A DNA stretch of 64,000 nucleotides from JAJDAT01 sp964344185 (GTDB lineage: Bacteria; Nitrospinota; Nitrospinia; Nitrospinales; JAJDAT01). The stretch spans positions 1 to 64,000 of the forward strand of contig CAYFMN010000015.1 of NCBI GenBank assembly GCA_964344185.1, given 5' to 3'. The position numbers were made by a program, and so were the translations under genes. A model generated the notes under the pieces. The model made no database searches. It was not told where the DNA came from and saw only the letters and a list, made by a program, of their open reading frames with translations. Shown one piece after another: positions 17,407 to 26,210 of this stretch (positions are counted from its first letter, which is position 1; every line of letters begins with the position of its first letter).

Positions 17407-18075
17407 TCACTCCTTCATCACATAACCCACGCCTCTTAAAGTATGTATCAACTTCTTAGAATAATTTTTATCGATTTTTTTTCTAAGATGATTTACATAG
17501 ACGTCGATCACATTGGTAAAGGTATCAAAATTATAATCCCAAACATGCTCCGCAATCATGGTTCGGGTAAGAACCTTTCCTGGAGATCTCATAAAATATT
17601 CAAGCAAACTGTATTCTTTCCCGGTCAATTCAATTTCTTCTCCATTACGGCTTACCTTATGCTTCACCAAATCCAAAGTAAGATCCGCAATTTGTAAAAC
17701 CGTTTTAGCCTCGTTTTGACCGCGTCTCAATAACACGCGCGTACGGGCAAGCAACTCTGAAAATGCAAACGGCTTGGTTAAATAATCGTCGGCGCCTCGG
17801 TTTAAACCATTTACCTTGTCATCTACAGAATCCTTGGCGGTCAATAGCAATATTGGCGTAGTAATATTTTTCTTTCTTAACCTGGAAAGAACTTCTAACC
17901 CGTCAATTTTAGGAAGCATGATATCAAGGATAATGAGATCATAGTTTTCAGTTTCTGCCAAACCTAAACCTTCTTCCCCATCAGTGGCGATATCCGCCGC
18001 GTAAAGCTCTTCCTCCAATCCCTTTTTAATAAATCCAGCGACTTTTTTTTCATCTTCGACAACTAAAATTCGCAT
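17407..18075 (-). CDS. OmpR/PhoB-family response regulator
   Basis: The 222-residue regulator has a receiver domain (1-115: VVEDEKK, phospho-acceptor in LIILDIMLPKIDG, LLTAKD, YLTKPFAF) and a winged-helix DNA-binding domain (about 125-222: LDLVKHKVSRNGEEIELTGK, EYSLLEYFMRSPG, IDVYVNHLRKKID, IHTLRGVGYVM). It lies upstream of and is coupled to the kinase gene that follows, forming a cognate pair. A small gene ends one base before its ATG, so the operon begins at least one gene earlier. No target operator could be identified. Confidence 0.93.
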   Translation of the reverse strand: MRILVVEDEKKVAGFIKKGLEEELYAADIATDGEEGLGLAETENYDLIILDIMLPKIDGLEVLSRLRKKNITTPILLLTAKDSVDDKVNGLNRGADDYLTKPFAFSELLARTRVLLRRGQNEAKTVLQIADLTLDLVKHKVSRNGEEIELTGKEYSLLEYFMRSPGKVLTRTMIAEHVWDYNFDTFTNVIDVYVNHLRKKIDKNYSKKLIHTLRGVGYVMKE

Positions 18076-18076
18076 T

Positions 18077-18283
18077 TTAATGGTCCCATTTATCTTGGTC
18101 TTTATGTAAGTCGATCTCGCTTTTCAACATTTGAATATGTTTTTCGCAATCTCGCCTAATAGCGGCATACATCGCTCGGCAACTTTCATCGTTCGCGTCA
18201 ACCATTGCCTGTCGGCAATTTTCTACAGCCTCTTCGGCGGACTCTAAGGCTTTTAGTAAATTTGAGTTAAATTTTTCTGCCAT
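18077..18283 (-). CDS. Small helical cysteine-containing protein in the two-component operon
   Basis: The product is 68 residues from the ATG at 18283 (a TTG at 18295 would add four). It is predicted fully alpha-helical, charged and without membrane segments, with three cysteines spaced over one helix pair (ENCRQAM, ESCRAMY, RDCEKH) and a histidine-rich end (DLHKDQDKWDH). No family is recognised. Its TAA is one base from the response-regulator ATG, so it is almost certainly co-transcribed with the two-component pair. The Cys/His content could suit metal binding, but that is a guess. Confidence 0.6.
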   Translation of the reverse strand: MAEKFNSNLLKALESAEEAVENCRQAMVDANDESCRAMYAAIRRDCEKHIQMLKSEIDLHKDQDKWDH

Positions 18284-18357
18284 TATAAACACCAAATCTA
18301 AAAGAGTCTTTCAGGAAAACTTTTTTACTTCTTTTGCATTTAAAAAATTTAAAAAGT

Positions 18358-18618
18358 TCAATTATCGGCGTTTCCCTTTTCCCATTGATCTTGAAATAAT
18401 ATTCTAACCATGATAACACCCAGCGCAACCCCAAAAAGCGGTAAGTAATTAAACAATTCAATCAAATACTTGCCAAAGGCTCCGTAATTTCTCACTAAAT
18501 CGCTTAAAATCGGATTCCCAGATTTTTCCACCCAAATAAAAATAAAATTGATAACAATTCCACAAACAAACCCGATGAAACCGCCGAACCCATAATATAT
18601 TAATTTTGTGATATTCAT
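18358..18618 (-). CDS. Small membrane protein, function unknown
   Basis: The 86-residue protein has two hydrophobic helices (YYGFGGFIGFVCGIVINFIF and YLPLFGVALGVIMVRILF) joined by a 30-residue loop. The C-terminus is charged and cytosolic (QDQWEKGNADN). It is probably an inner-membrane protein. It lies 74 bp upstream of the small cysteine protein and could be the first gene of the two-component operon. No family is recognised. Confidence 0.6.
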   Translation of the reverse strand: MNITKLIYYGFGGFIGFVCGIVINFIFIWVEKSGNPILSDLVRNYGAFGKYLIELFNYLPLFGVALGVIMVRILFQDQWEKGNADN

Positions 18619-18833
18619 TATATGTGAATTTTCCGAAACACCCTAAGAAACTACCCAGTCAACTTATTTTACTAACTAAGACAACCGTTTTTAAATAAAA
18701 ACGAATAAAAACAGGGTATCGCAATCTAATCAAGTTGTGACTATTTCATTTTATCAATATCTTAGTCCAGGATGAAGGGAATTCCTGAATCTGGTATGAT
18801 GTATGATCAAAAGGTATTCATAAATAGTTCATA

Positions 18834-18942
18834 CTTAAGGGAACCTCTAAAAATTGAGAATTGCAAAGAGACCAGCCCTAATTATCAAGGGCTAGTCGAT
18901 AGCAAGCTGGTAAAAATATGAATTATTAGAGGTCTTCTTAAA
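18834..18942 (+). repeat. Foldable approx. 105-bp repeat element, copy 4 (subfamily B)
   Basis: The terminal repeats begin CTTAAGGGAACCTCTAAAAA and end AATTATTAGAGGTCTTCTTAA. The arm ACCAGC pairs perfectly with GCTGGT further on, whereas pairing with the middle arm GCTAGTC has one mismatch. GATAGCAA is conserved. It lies between the small membrane gene and gatB, 70 bp before the gatB promoter. The remainder of the 18619-19112 gap holds no gene I can support. Confidence 0.85.
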
Positions 18943-19012
18943 TTATGCGCCAATGGCATATTATTTTAAATAACCGTCTCACATAACCTAACTTTCTCCA
19001 AAATACCTAGAC

Positions 19013-19041
19013 TTGACGGCTTATTTAGTAAAGAATACAAT
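19013..19041 (+). promoter_or_regulatory. Sigma-70-type promoter of gatB
   Basis: TTGACG at 19013-19018, a 17-bp spacer and TACAAT at 19036-19041 form a near-consensus promoter. Transcription would begin about 19048, leaving a 65-nt leader before gatB. Confidence 0.65.
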
Positions 19042-19112
19042 ATTTTCCTTTAAAATCCGACTTTCGCAAATTTTATCTCTCGTCAGAAGTTCTATCTTCA
19101 AGGGTTAACTTA

Positions 19113-20555
19113 ATGGATTACGAAATCGTCATTGGCCTGGAAGTTCATTGCCAGCTAAAAACAAAATCAAAAATATTTTGCTCATGTCCAGCTGAATTCG
19201 GAAGACCGGCGAATGAAAATACATGCCCCATTTGCTTGGGAATGCCAGGGACGCTTCCTGTTTTAAACAAACAAGCCCTTGAATATGCAGTGATCGCCGG
19301 TCTAGCCACCCATTGCGAAATTCAACCGTTCAATCAATTTGCTCGAAAAAATTACTTTTATCCGGACCTTCCAAAAGGCTACCAAATTTCGCAATTTGAA
19401 TTGCCATTTGCGCGTCACGGTCATGTAACTATTAATGTCAACGATCAAGAGAAGAAAATTAACCTCACCAGAATACATATGGAGGAAGACGCAGGCAAAT
19501 CGATTCACGGCGAAAATTTGGGACATCCAGAATTTAGTTACGTAGATTTTAACAGGACAGGAATGCCCTTGATAGAAATTGTTAGCGAACCGGAACTAAG
19601 GTCTTCGGAAGAAGCCAGAGCCTATTTAACCGAGCTAAAAGCGATCCTCGAATACGCAGGAGTTAGCGAATGCAACATGGAAGAAGGAGGATTTCGTTGC
19701 GACGCAAATGTTTCCCTTAGACCGAAAGGATCCGAAAAATTAGGAACCAGAACCGAAATCAAAAACGTCAATTCAATTCGGTTTGTCCAAAAGGCTATTG
19801 ACTACGAAGCGGAGCGACAGGCGAAAATATTAGATCAAGGCGACCAAATTGTTCAAGAAACACGCCTGTATGATGCAGACAAAGGCGTTACCTATTCCAT
19901 GAGAGGTAAAGAAGAAGCCCACGACTACCGTTACTTCCCCGATCCAGATTTAGTCCCTATCGTTTTAGAAGACAACTGGTTGGAAAAGCTAAAATCTGAA
20001 TTACCAGAATTACCGGAGCAAAAAAGACACCGTTTTGTAAAAGAATACGGACTTTCTGAATACGACGCAGGAGTCTTAACAGCGGACCGCTCTCTTGCCT
20101 CTTATTTCGAAGAATGCAATTCTTTCTATAAAAAACCCAAAATCTCCGCTAATTGGATAATGGGAGATTTGCTTAGAGAATTAAAAAACGACGATAAAGA
20201 AATTACCGAATGCCCGGTAACCCCAAAAACCTTAACCGATATGCTAAAGCTCATAGACGAAGGAACAATAAATGGGAAAATAGCAAAAACGGTTTTTGAA
20301 GAAATGTACCAAACAGGTAAAACTTCGGAAGAAATTGTTAAAGAAAAAGGATTAACTCAAATCACCGATGACTCGGAGATTCTAAAGATTATTGACCAAA
20401 TCCTTGAAGCCAACCCAAGCCAAGTGGAAGAATTCCGTGGCGGAAAAGAAAAATTACTAGGTTTTTTTGTTGGGCAAGTCATGAAGGAAACGAAAGGACA
20501 AGCCAACCCCGGAATAGTCAATAAACTTTTAAAAGAAAAATTAAAGGGCCCTTAA
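19113..20555 (+). CDS. gatB: Aspartyl/glutamyl-tRNA amidotransferase subunit B
   Basis: GatB is the tRNA-binding and transamidation subunit of GatCAB, which converts misacylated Asp-tRNAAsn or Glu-tRNAGln to the amide form. The protein is 480 residues, the usual length, and has the family hallmarks: EIVIGLEVHCQL at the start, a CSCPAEFG..CPICLGMPG zinc-type cysteine set, YFYPDLPKGYQISQ, HMEEDAGKSIH and DFNRTGMPLIEIVSEPE, then the helical tail domain (YqeY-like) ending in KGQANPGIVNKLLKEKL. gatA and gatC are not in the window. Since a glutaminyl-tRNA synthetase gene is also present (62565 onward), the main job here is probably amidation of Asp-tRNAAsn; that is an inference. Confidence 0.97.
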   Translation: MDYEIVIGLEVHCQLKTKSKIFCSCPAEFGRPANENTCPICLGMPGTLPVLNKQALEYAVIAGLATHCEIQPFNQFARKNYFYPDLPKGYQISQFELPFARHGHVTINVNDQEKKINLTRIHMEEDAGKSIHGENLGHPEFSYVDFNRTGMPLIEIVSEPELRSSEEARAYLTELKAILEYAGVSECNMEEGGFRCDANVSLRPKGSEKLGTRTEIKNVNSIRFVQKAIDYEAERQAKILDQGDQIVQETRLYDADKGVTYSMRGKEEAHDYRYFPDPDLVPIVLEDNWLEKLKSELPELPEQKRHRFVKEYGLSEYDAGVLTADRSLASYFEECNSFYKKPKISANWIMGDLLRELKNDDKEITECPVTPKTLTDMLKLIDEGTINGKIAKTVFEEMYQTGKTSEEIVKEKGLTQITDDSEILKIIDQILEANPSQVEEFRGGKEKLLGFFVGQVMKETKGQANPGIVNKLLKEKLKGP

Positions 20556-20594
20556 ATTAAGTCTTTCTCCAAAACTTTATATATTGGAACTCAG

Positions 20595-21161
20595 ATGTCA
20601 CAAACCTATAATTCAATCTGCAAATTATTTTTAGTTTTCTATGCGCTTTCGGTCGTTTTTTTACAATCTCCTCTTATCTCCCAGGCAAAAGCCGAAGCCC
20701 AGGAAAAAAACATCCAACAAGGCTCTATTACCTCTGCCGATAAAAGGTTTATTGATAACGGCGACGGAACAATCACCGACACGAAAACCAATCTAATGTG
20801 GATGAAACAAGATTCCTATTTACACTCCGGCCATTGGATGCATTGGTTCGACGCCATCAACTTTGTAAAAAAACTAAACCAGGAACAATTTGCGAATTAT
20901 ATGGATTGGGACATACCCACGGTAGACGAACTTAGAACCTTATATGAACCGGAAAAATTTAACAGCTCGCAAATAGGAAGAGAAATGAAAATCCACATCG
21001 ATCCAATTTTTGCAAAAAACGGATCAGGCGGCCATTGGTCGATAGAAAAAAACGGAATGCATAACGCTTTTGGCTTTATTTATAATAACGGTTCGGTATT
21101 TTCCCATCCAAAAAAATCCAAATCCAGAAAAGCGGTCCGCGCTGTAAGACGATTACCCTAA
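20595..21161 (+). CDS. Secreted DUF1566 (Lcl C-terminal-like) protein
   Basis: A signal peptide covers about residues 1-32 (LFLVFYALSVVFLQSPLISQ then AKA). The rest is a single DUF1566/Lcl domain: FIDNGDGTITDTKTNLMWMK, a central DWDIPTVDELRTLYEP and a C-terminal VRAVRR. These are lectin-like folds in exported or surface proteins, and their ligands are unknown. The gene starts 39 bp after gatB and 33 bp before the TPR gene, so all three may share the gatB promoter. Confidence 0.82.
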   Translation: MSQTYNSICKLFLVFYALSVVFLQSPLISQAKAEAQEKNIQQGSITSADKRFIDNGDGTITDTKTNLMWMKQDSYLHSGHWMHWFDAINFVKKLNQEQFANYMDWDIPTVDELRTLYEPEKFNSSQIGREMKIHIDPIFAKNGSGGHWSIEKNGMHNAFGFIYNNGSVFSHPKKSKSRKAVRAVRRLP

Positions 21162-21194
21162 TAACTTTTAACTAAAATTTAAACTTAAGAAATC

Positions 21195-22856
21195 ATGAAA
21201 TTAAAAAGTTCTATCTCTATTTTTGTATTTGCGTTTGTCGCCTCATTTTTTAGTTTTTCTTCGTTCACATGGGCGGCGTTTCCAGGAAAAAACGTTGAAG
21301 ACTGGAAAAAAATTTGGATGCCTAGCGCCCAAGCCGAGCCTTCATTTGTGCAAGCTTATGAACTAGCCCAAGAGGGAAAACTAAAAAAAGCGTTAGATCT
21401 ATTAGAAAGCGCAACCATAAACCCAAAGTTTCAAGGCCCAGCCGAAATTATAAAGGGACTTATCTATAACGAAAGCGAAAAATATACGCTCGCATTAAAT
21501 AGCTTCATCAAAGGGCAAAAGTTATTAGTCACTTCCCAGCAAACAACGAAAAAACGAAGAGCCAGCCACCCGGCTTTGAGTTACGGCTTTTGCGTTGCAT
21601 ACCGCAATGTTGGCAACGGCGATTTATCTGAAAGGGCATGTCACATGTCGTCCCAACAAAATTACGAAACTCCCGAAGCTCATTATGAAACAGCTCAAAC
21701 CTTAATGGCTCTGGGAAAAATGACGGAAGCGAGACGGGAACTAAAATTGGCCGCTGAAAAATCAGAAACCCCATCAAAGTATTTTTATGAAATTGGGCTG
21801 ATTCGCGCCTACGAAAACGATAATCAAAAAGCGGAAGAAGCTTTCAAAAAATCTTTCGATTTGGACAATAATAATTTTGACGCCGCTTACCAACTTGCAT
21901 ATACCTATACCATTCAAAACAAATTAGACCTTGCTAATAAGTTTATAAATATAGTGTTATCGTCAAAAGAACCAAATCCCAAAATGGGTTCGGCGCGAGT
22001 TTTAAAAGATTACATAAATAAGAATGCGTTAGATAAATTACCTAAAAAGATTGAAGCTTCCCAATATCACCTTAGTAGGTCAAAAGCGTTTTACAAATCT
22101 AAAAAATATGGCCTGTCCCTTTTAGAAATTGAAACGGCCTCTCGGCTAGCGCCAAAAGACTTAAAGATTAAAGAAATCCAAGCTGGACTAAATAGCGTTC
22201 TATTCCGAATAGAAGGCGCAAAATTCACCGTAAACAAAATCATTGAACTAGCGGACCAGGAAAACCACGCTCTACTTTCTCGCAGTCATCAAAAATTAGG
22301 CGACCTGATGGTAATGAGCGGCGATGTAAATCAAGCAAAAGCTCATTACCAAAAAGCCATCGCTTTGGGAGACCCAGATAATTTGGCAAAAGTAGCCCTT
22401 AAAGAACTACCAAAAGAGACTAAAGAGAAACCTCCCATTAATCCAAACGAGATAATTATCGCTCCAGAAGAAGGATTGAATAAAACAGGAGAAATATTTG
22501 CCCACTATGGGATGTATAAAAGCGCTATTGGCGTTTACTCTACGGCTTTACGTTTAAACCCAAATTACTTGCCAGGTATGCTTAATACAGGAATGGCTTA
22601 TTTTAAAAGCGGCGACTATGGACGAGCCATCACTATCCTGGAAAAAGTTTTAATAAGCTATCCCATGCATCGGCACATAGAAGCCCACCGGCTTTTACTT
22701 AGCCGCGCTTATGTAAAAAAGGGAGATCTGCGGGGAGGACTGGATAATTTAGAGGAACTCGTAAAAATTAATCCCGGCTTAAAACAAGTTATTTCAACCG
22801 ACCCGATATTCCAACCTCTAAGGAATATGGAACGCTACAAAGACTTGATGAAGTAA
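21195..22856 (+). CDS. Exported TPR-repeat protein
   Basis: The 553-residue protein has a signal peptide (about 1-28, FVFAFVASFFSFSSFTWAA) followed by at least eight tetratricopeptide-like helical pairs, for example in AHYETAQTLMALGKMTEARR, DAAYQLAYTYTIQNKLDLAN, SHQKLGDLMVMSGDVNQAKA and GMLNTGMAYFKSGDYGRAIT. No catalytic domain is seen. It is probably a periplasmic scaffold for an envelope assembly, with partners unknown. It ends 57 bp before the convergent LolA-like gene. The small CCGC-TTTA-GCGG hairpin in that gap may help end both transcripts, although it lacks a T-run. Confidence 0.82.
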   Translation: MKLKSSISIFVFAFVASFFSFSSFTWAAFPGKNVEDWKKIWMPSAQAEPSFVQAYELAQEGKLKKALDLLESATINPKFQGPAEIIKGLIYNESEKYTLALNSFIKGQKLLVTSQQTTKKRRASHPALSYGFCVAYRNVGNGDLSERACHMSSQQNYETPEAHYETAQTLMALGKMTEARRELKLAAEKSETPSKYFYEIGLIRAYENDNQKAEEAFKKSFDLDNNNFDAAYQLAYTYTIQNKLDLANKFINIVLSSKEPNPKMGSARVLKDYINKNALDKLPKKIEASQYHLSRSKAFYKSKKYGLSLLEIETASRLAPKDLKIKEIQAGLNSVLFRIEGAKFTVNKIIELADQENHALLSRSHQKLGDLMVMSGDVNQAKAHYQKAIALGDPDNLAKVALKELPKETKEKPPINPNEIIIAPEEGLNKTGEIFAHYGMYKSAIGVYSTALRLNPNYLPGMLNTGMAYFKSGDYGRAITILEKVLISYPMHRHIEAHRLLLSRAYVKKGDLRGGLDNLEELVKINPGLKQVISTDPIFQPLRNMERYKDLMK

Positions 22857-22912
22857 TAAATTTAATCCCATCGCGTGTCATTCAGGCGATCCGCTTTAGC
22901 GGCAATGTTAAT

Positions 22913-23680
22913 TTAACGTTTCAAAATACTTTGTCGGAAGTACTTTTTAGGAATGGGTTTATCAAATTGGATTTCGTCAAAATGGTAAATCGTTTTCGTG
23001 TCGGTTTTTAACATATCTCTGAAAATCATTCTCTTCGGAAAAAAACGACCGCTATAATCCTGGTACTCTTCAAACTTAACGCGCTTTAAAAGCTTTCCGC
23101 TTTTAGCGTATCGCTCTTCTTTTAATACTATCTTTTCTTTAGGCTCAACCCAAACGCGCCTTGTCTGGTAGGTAATCTCTTTATCCTTTGCGGTTAAAAA
23201 CAATACCGCCGACCTAGTTCCGTCAACCTCTTCCCACTTCTCCAATATTACGTCGTAAGACCGACTCATTTTGCGGTCTTCCAACATATCTTCATAAGAT
23301 AAATCGCTTCCCATCATGGATTGGCGAAGCAAATGCCCCGCAATTAAAATTTTCCGGTCCGTTCGCGGAGTGTATAACCAAAGCTTTCTTTTAATCTTAA
23401 GCATTTGGGTACCCTTTTCCCGCGCAGGCGATTTATAATAACTATAGGAATTCTCCAACCCCTCCATCCAGGTATCAACCGCCATGGTTCGGACCCTGCG
23501 GCCGTTATCAACAGACAATCTGCCGCTAATAATTTTTGTATTGGACCACAGATTATCGTCCACCGCTTTTAATAACTGCCAGGGATCTATCTCTTGCGCG
23601 TAAGTGTTGTTAAATGGGAAAAAACTTATCCCAAAAAAAATTACAATAAAAATATTTATTAAATTTTTATGACTTTGCAT
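22913..23680 (-). CDS. Periplasmic LolA-like outer-membrane lipoprotein-sorting protein
   Basis: From the ATG at 23680 the product begins MQSHKNLINIFIVIFFGISF, a signal peptide cleaved near NTYA. The mature part is the LolA-like half-barrel family annotated as lipoprotein-sorting (WQLLKAVDDNLW, MKRLWLYTPR-type strand, SYEDM, RVKFEEYQDY). These proteins carry lipids or lipoproteins across the periplasm. The frame stays open to 23749, but that extension encodes KAQRTQRK, the known translation of an intergenic CTTTGCG repeat, so the shorter start is preferred. It is the last gene of the FtsX/ABC operon and probably the soluble partner of that transporter. Confidence 0.82.
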   Translation of the reverse strand: MQSHKNLINIFIVIFFGISFFPFNNTYAQEIDPWQLLKAVDDNLWSNTKIISGRLSVDNGRRVRTMAVDTWMEGLENSYSYYKSPAREKGTQMLKIKRKLWLYTPRTDRKILIAGHLLRQSMMGSDLSYEDMLEDRKMSRSYDVILEKWEEVDGTRSAVLFLTAKDKEITYQTRRVWVEPKEKIVLKEERYAKSGKLLKRVKFEEYQDYSGRFFPKRMIFRDMLKTDTKTIYHFDEIQFDKPIPKKYFRQSILKR

Positions 23681-23687
23681 CTTAATT

Positions 23688-23717
23688 TTTCTTTGCGTCC
23701 TTTGCGCCTTTGCGGTT
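23688..23717 (-). repeat. 30-bp CTTTGCG-type repeat, copy A
   Basis: The segment read on the plus strand is TTTCTTTGCGTCCTTTGCGC followed by CTTTGCGGTT. It belongs to a repeat class seen in many genomes as GCAAAGACGCAAAG strings. Two closely related copies lie at 26926-26955 and 27133-27162. Here it sits just upstream of the LolA-like start and explains the spurious N-terminal extension. Confidence 0.7.
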
Positions 23718-23752
23718 AATCTTTTAAGGGCTATTGACTTAAATCGCACATT

Positions 23753-25048
23753 TTATCCATGTTCCAATTCACGAAATAACTCCGCTTCAGATCGTTTGAA
23801 TATCCCAAGTCCTGCGACTAAGGTTCCCAAGACGTTTGCCAAAATGCCCGGAATGACTGCATAAACAAAAGCCTCTACGCTCATTCTTGCCCGAGAAACA
23901 TCGCTCAGCATCAAACCGGTTTGGGCTAGTTTATCGCCCATATCAATTCCGTATTCCTGAAAATAATATAAAAAACTTCCCCCTAAAATACAGCCGAAAA
24001 AAGCGCCAATTACGCCCACTAAAAAAGCTTCCGTCATCAAATGCTTCAGAAGCAATCCATGAGATTCGCCCATCGCAAGCCGCATTCCAAGCTCGCCATA
24101 CCTGTAAATGCCATTTAACAAACCGGCGTTCCACAAAACAATTCCCATTAATATTAAAAAAATGGCGACCACATACGCATTGACGCTTTCAAAAGTCGTA
24201 ACGATGGTATCTAAATTCCTTTGTTCTAATACCGTCTTTACAATCGGCCAATCGTCTTCAGCCCAACCAGGAAGCGGTTTTAAAGATTCTAATCGTTTCT
24301 CAAGGTCGGATTTAATAATTCCATACTTTTTATAGGATACGCCTCTCGGCAAAAAACCCAGCCAGTCAGTAACCATATCTTCCAAATAAAATGAGTCTTG
24401 AGCTCCAGTTATATCCATAAGAGCCATGCGTTTATCCATAGCGTTAACTCCAAAACGAACAAACCCGACAACCCTATAGTTATCCGCCGCCAATCCTCCG
24501 TCATACGACTGACCAAGTAACGTAACCGTTTCGCCAATCCTAAGTTCTAATTCGCGCGCTGCCAAATACCCTACCAATATCTCTTTAGGTTTTTGCGGAG
24601 CCATGCCCTCTATAATGACTTTTTCCAATCTCAATCTTTCAATTTCGTTTGACGAATCGCTAAGAAGATCTAACGCCGTTCCAATAACCGGTTTTTGCGC
24701 TCTCGTTTCGCCGTTTTCGTCGGGGACGTCCATAACCGCTCCCCATCGAACTCTGGGAGCCCATTCAATTTGCTCAGGCGAATTTTCTTTTAGCCATTTT
24801 AGAGTTTCCTTCTGAGACGGCAACGATCTATCCAATGGATTCATATGTTCGTCTTTATAAAAGTCTCTGTTAACGAACCGTATATGTCCCGTATCCAGGT
24901 TAGCCGTCATATCAACCATATCCATCAAAATACCGTCCATAAAACCCAGCATGACAATCGTCAAACCCACCCCCAGGCAAACCACGATTCCTGGAAACAA
25001 CGAGCGCGACTTATCCCGCAAAACGCCTTTTAAGATCCATCGAATCAT
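23753..25048 (-). CDS. ABC transporter permease, FtsX/MacB family (second subunit)
   Basis: The 431-residue product begins MIRWILKGVLRDKSRSLFPG. It has an N-terminal TM (GIVVCLGVGLTIVMLGFMDG), a large periplasmic domain (about 60-290) and three C-terminal TM helices (VAIFLILMGIVLWNAGLLNG, FLVGVIGAFFGCILGGSFLY, PGILANVLGTLVAGLGIF), the layout of LolC/E-type MacB permeases. The ATG at 25048 lies four bases after the stop of the first permease gene; an upstream extension to 25132 overlaps that gene and is unlikely. It works with the ATPase at 26207 and the LolA-like protein downstream, probably extracting a lipid or lipoprotein from the inner membrane. Confidence 0.88.
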   Translation of the reverse strand: MIRWILKGVLRDKSRSLFPGIVVCLGVGLTIVMLGFMDGILMDMVDMTANLDTGHIRFVNRDFYKDEHMNPLDRSLPSQKETLKWLKENSPEQIEWAPRVRWGAVMDVPDENGETRAQKPVIGTALDLLSDSSNEIERLRLEKVIIEGMAPQKPKEILVGYLAARELELRIGETVTLLGQSYDGGLAADNYRVVGFVRFGVNAMDKRMALMDITGAQDSFYLEDMVTDWLGFLPRGVSYKKYGIIKSDLEKRLESLKPLPGWAEDDWPIVKTVLEQRNLDTIVTTFESVNAYVVAIFLILMGIVLWNAGLLNGIYRYGELGMRLAMGESHGLLLKHLMTEAFLVGVIGAFFGCILGGSFLYYFQEYGIDMGDKLAQTGLMLSDVSRARMSVEAFVYAVIPGILANVLGTLVAGLGIFKRSEAELFRELEHG

Positions 25049-25052
25049 TTTT

Positions 25053-26210
25053 TTAGAAAGCCTTTCCGACAAGAGCTCTCGAAGCGTCAATACGAGAGAT
25101 CTTTCTCGCCGGCAACCAGGAAGCAAAAACAATCATTAAAGTAGCGGTTAAAAGACAATTAACAATTTGTTTAGGATCAAAGACTAACAAAATATTTTCC
25201 GTTACGGGTATGGTTGAATCCTTCAAGTGCGAAATATCAAGCCCAACAGTTTGGAACCATGCGAAAAACGGAACTCCTAAAATAAACGCCAACACAACGG
25301 CTCCAACAGCCGTGAAGCTTCCTTCCAAAACAAACATCTTAGTCAATTGCCCAGGAGTCATACCCAAGGCTAAGAGAGTGCCCGCTTCTCTTTGCCGTTT
25401 AAAAGCGTTTAACATTTGCGAATTAAATACGCTGATACAACATAAAAACATTAATATGCTCCACAAAATCGTCGAATTGCGCCGATCATGTTTGGCTAAC
25501 TCAATAACGTCTTTCATCAAAACGCTAGGAATTAAAAAAGATAACCCTTTAACCTCGCCCTGGTCGGATTTCACAGTCACCCAACTCGACTCATTTTCGC
25601 GTCGAGTCATATCTCGAAGCGTTTTTAACCCAACCCAAACAACTCCATCGTTTAGCCGAGGATTCACAAAACGAACCGTCTCTATAATTTCGATCTCGCG
25701 CGCGTCGACGGCCCCATATTTATCGCGCCACTTCAAAATAACAAAATCTCCTTTTTCTAAATTTGATTTCTTCGCCATCTTGGTTCCAATGATCGCCGGG
25801 ATAAAATCCCCCTTATAAGAATTAATAGAGCTTAATGGCAATTCAAGTAAATTCTGTCCAAGATCAATCCCCCTTATTTGAACAGGAATAAACCGGTTTT
25901 GAGGAAAAATTTGTCCTTGTTGGACCAAAACTTCGGCCTTTTCATCCCGCGATAATTGTTTTAACTCAGGAGGCGTAACGAAAGCGAAATCTTCCCATTC
26001 TGTAGGAGATAAAATATCAAAATCGGCAAGTCTATAATGCCCTCCTGCCACATCGGTTTTTTTAAGATTTTTAGACGATTGGTCCTGGAACCCATTGACT
26101 AAAGAAACCATAAAAACCGCAACAATCAAGGTCAAAGCCGCAACAACGATATTTAAAACCGCCCTCAAACCTTGGCGGCAAAAATTTTTCCAGGCCGATT
26201 GCAATATCAC
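25053..26210 (-). CDS. ABC transporter permease, FtsX/MacB family (first subunit)
   Basis: The 385-residue permease has an N-terminal TM (VLNIVVAALTLIVAVFMVSL), a periplasmic domain and C-terminal TM helices around ILWSILMFLCCISVFNSQML, GSFTAVGAVVLAFILGVPFF and NCLLTATLMIVFASWLPARK. The start is GTG at 26210 and overlaps the ATPase stop as GTGA, a classical translational-coupling arrangement. Together with the second permease it would form a heterodimer like LolCE. The substrate is not revealed by sequence. Confidence 0.88.
   Translation of the reverse strand: MILQSAWKNFCRQGLRAVLNIVVAALTLIVAVFMVSLVNGFQDQSSKNLKKTDVAGGHYRLADFDILSPTEWEDFAFVTPPELKQLSRDEKAEVLVQQGQIFPQNRFIPVQIRGIDLGQNLLELPLSSINSYKGDFIPAIIGTKMAKKSNLEKGDFVILKWRDKYGAVDAREIEIIETVRFVNPRLNDGVVWVGLKTLRDMTRRENESSWVTVKSDQGEVKGLSFLIPSVLMKDVIELAKHDRRNSTILWSILMFLCCISVFNSQMLNAFKRQREAGTLLALGMTPGQLTKMFVLEGSFTAVGAVVLAFILGVPFFAWFQTVGLDISHLKDSTIPVTENILLVFDPKQIVNCLLTATLMIVFASWLPARKISRIDASRALVGKAF

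Noticed and set aside
18784..18920. 49-codon plus-strand frame starting near 18771 and running through the subfamily B repeat; the similar frame in copy 2 encodes nearly the same peptide end.
   Set aside because: The two B copies are nearly identical in sequence, so a shared frame is expected. Subfamily A copies have stops in this frame, and no ribosome site precedes the ATG.
23680..23749. N-terminal extension of the LolA-like protein.
   Set aside because: Its sequence is a translated intergenic repeat (KAQRTQRK), and the signal peptide begins at the later ATG.
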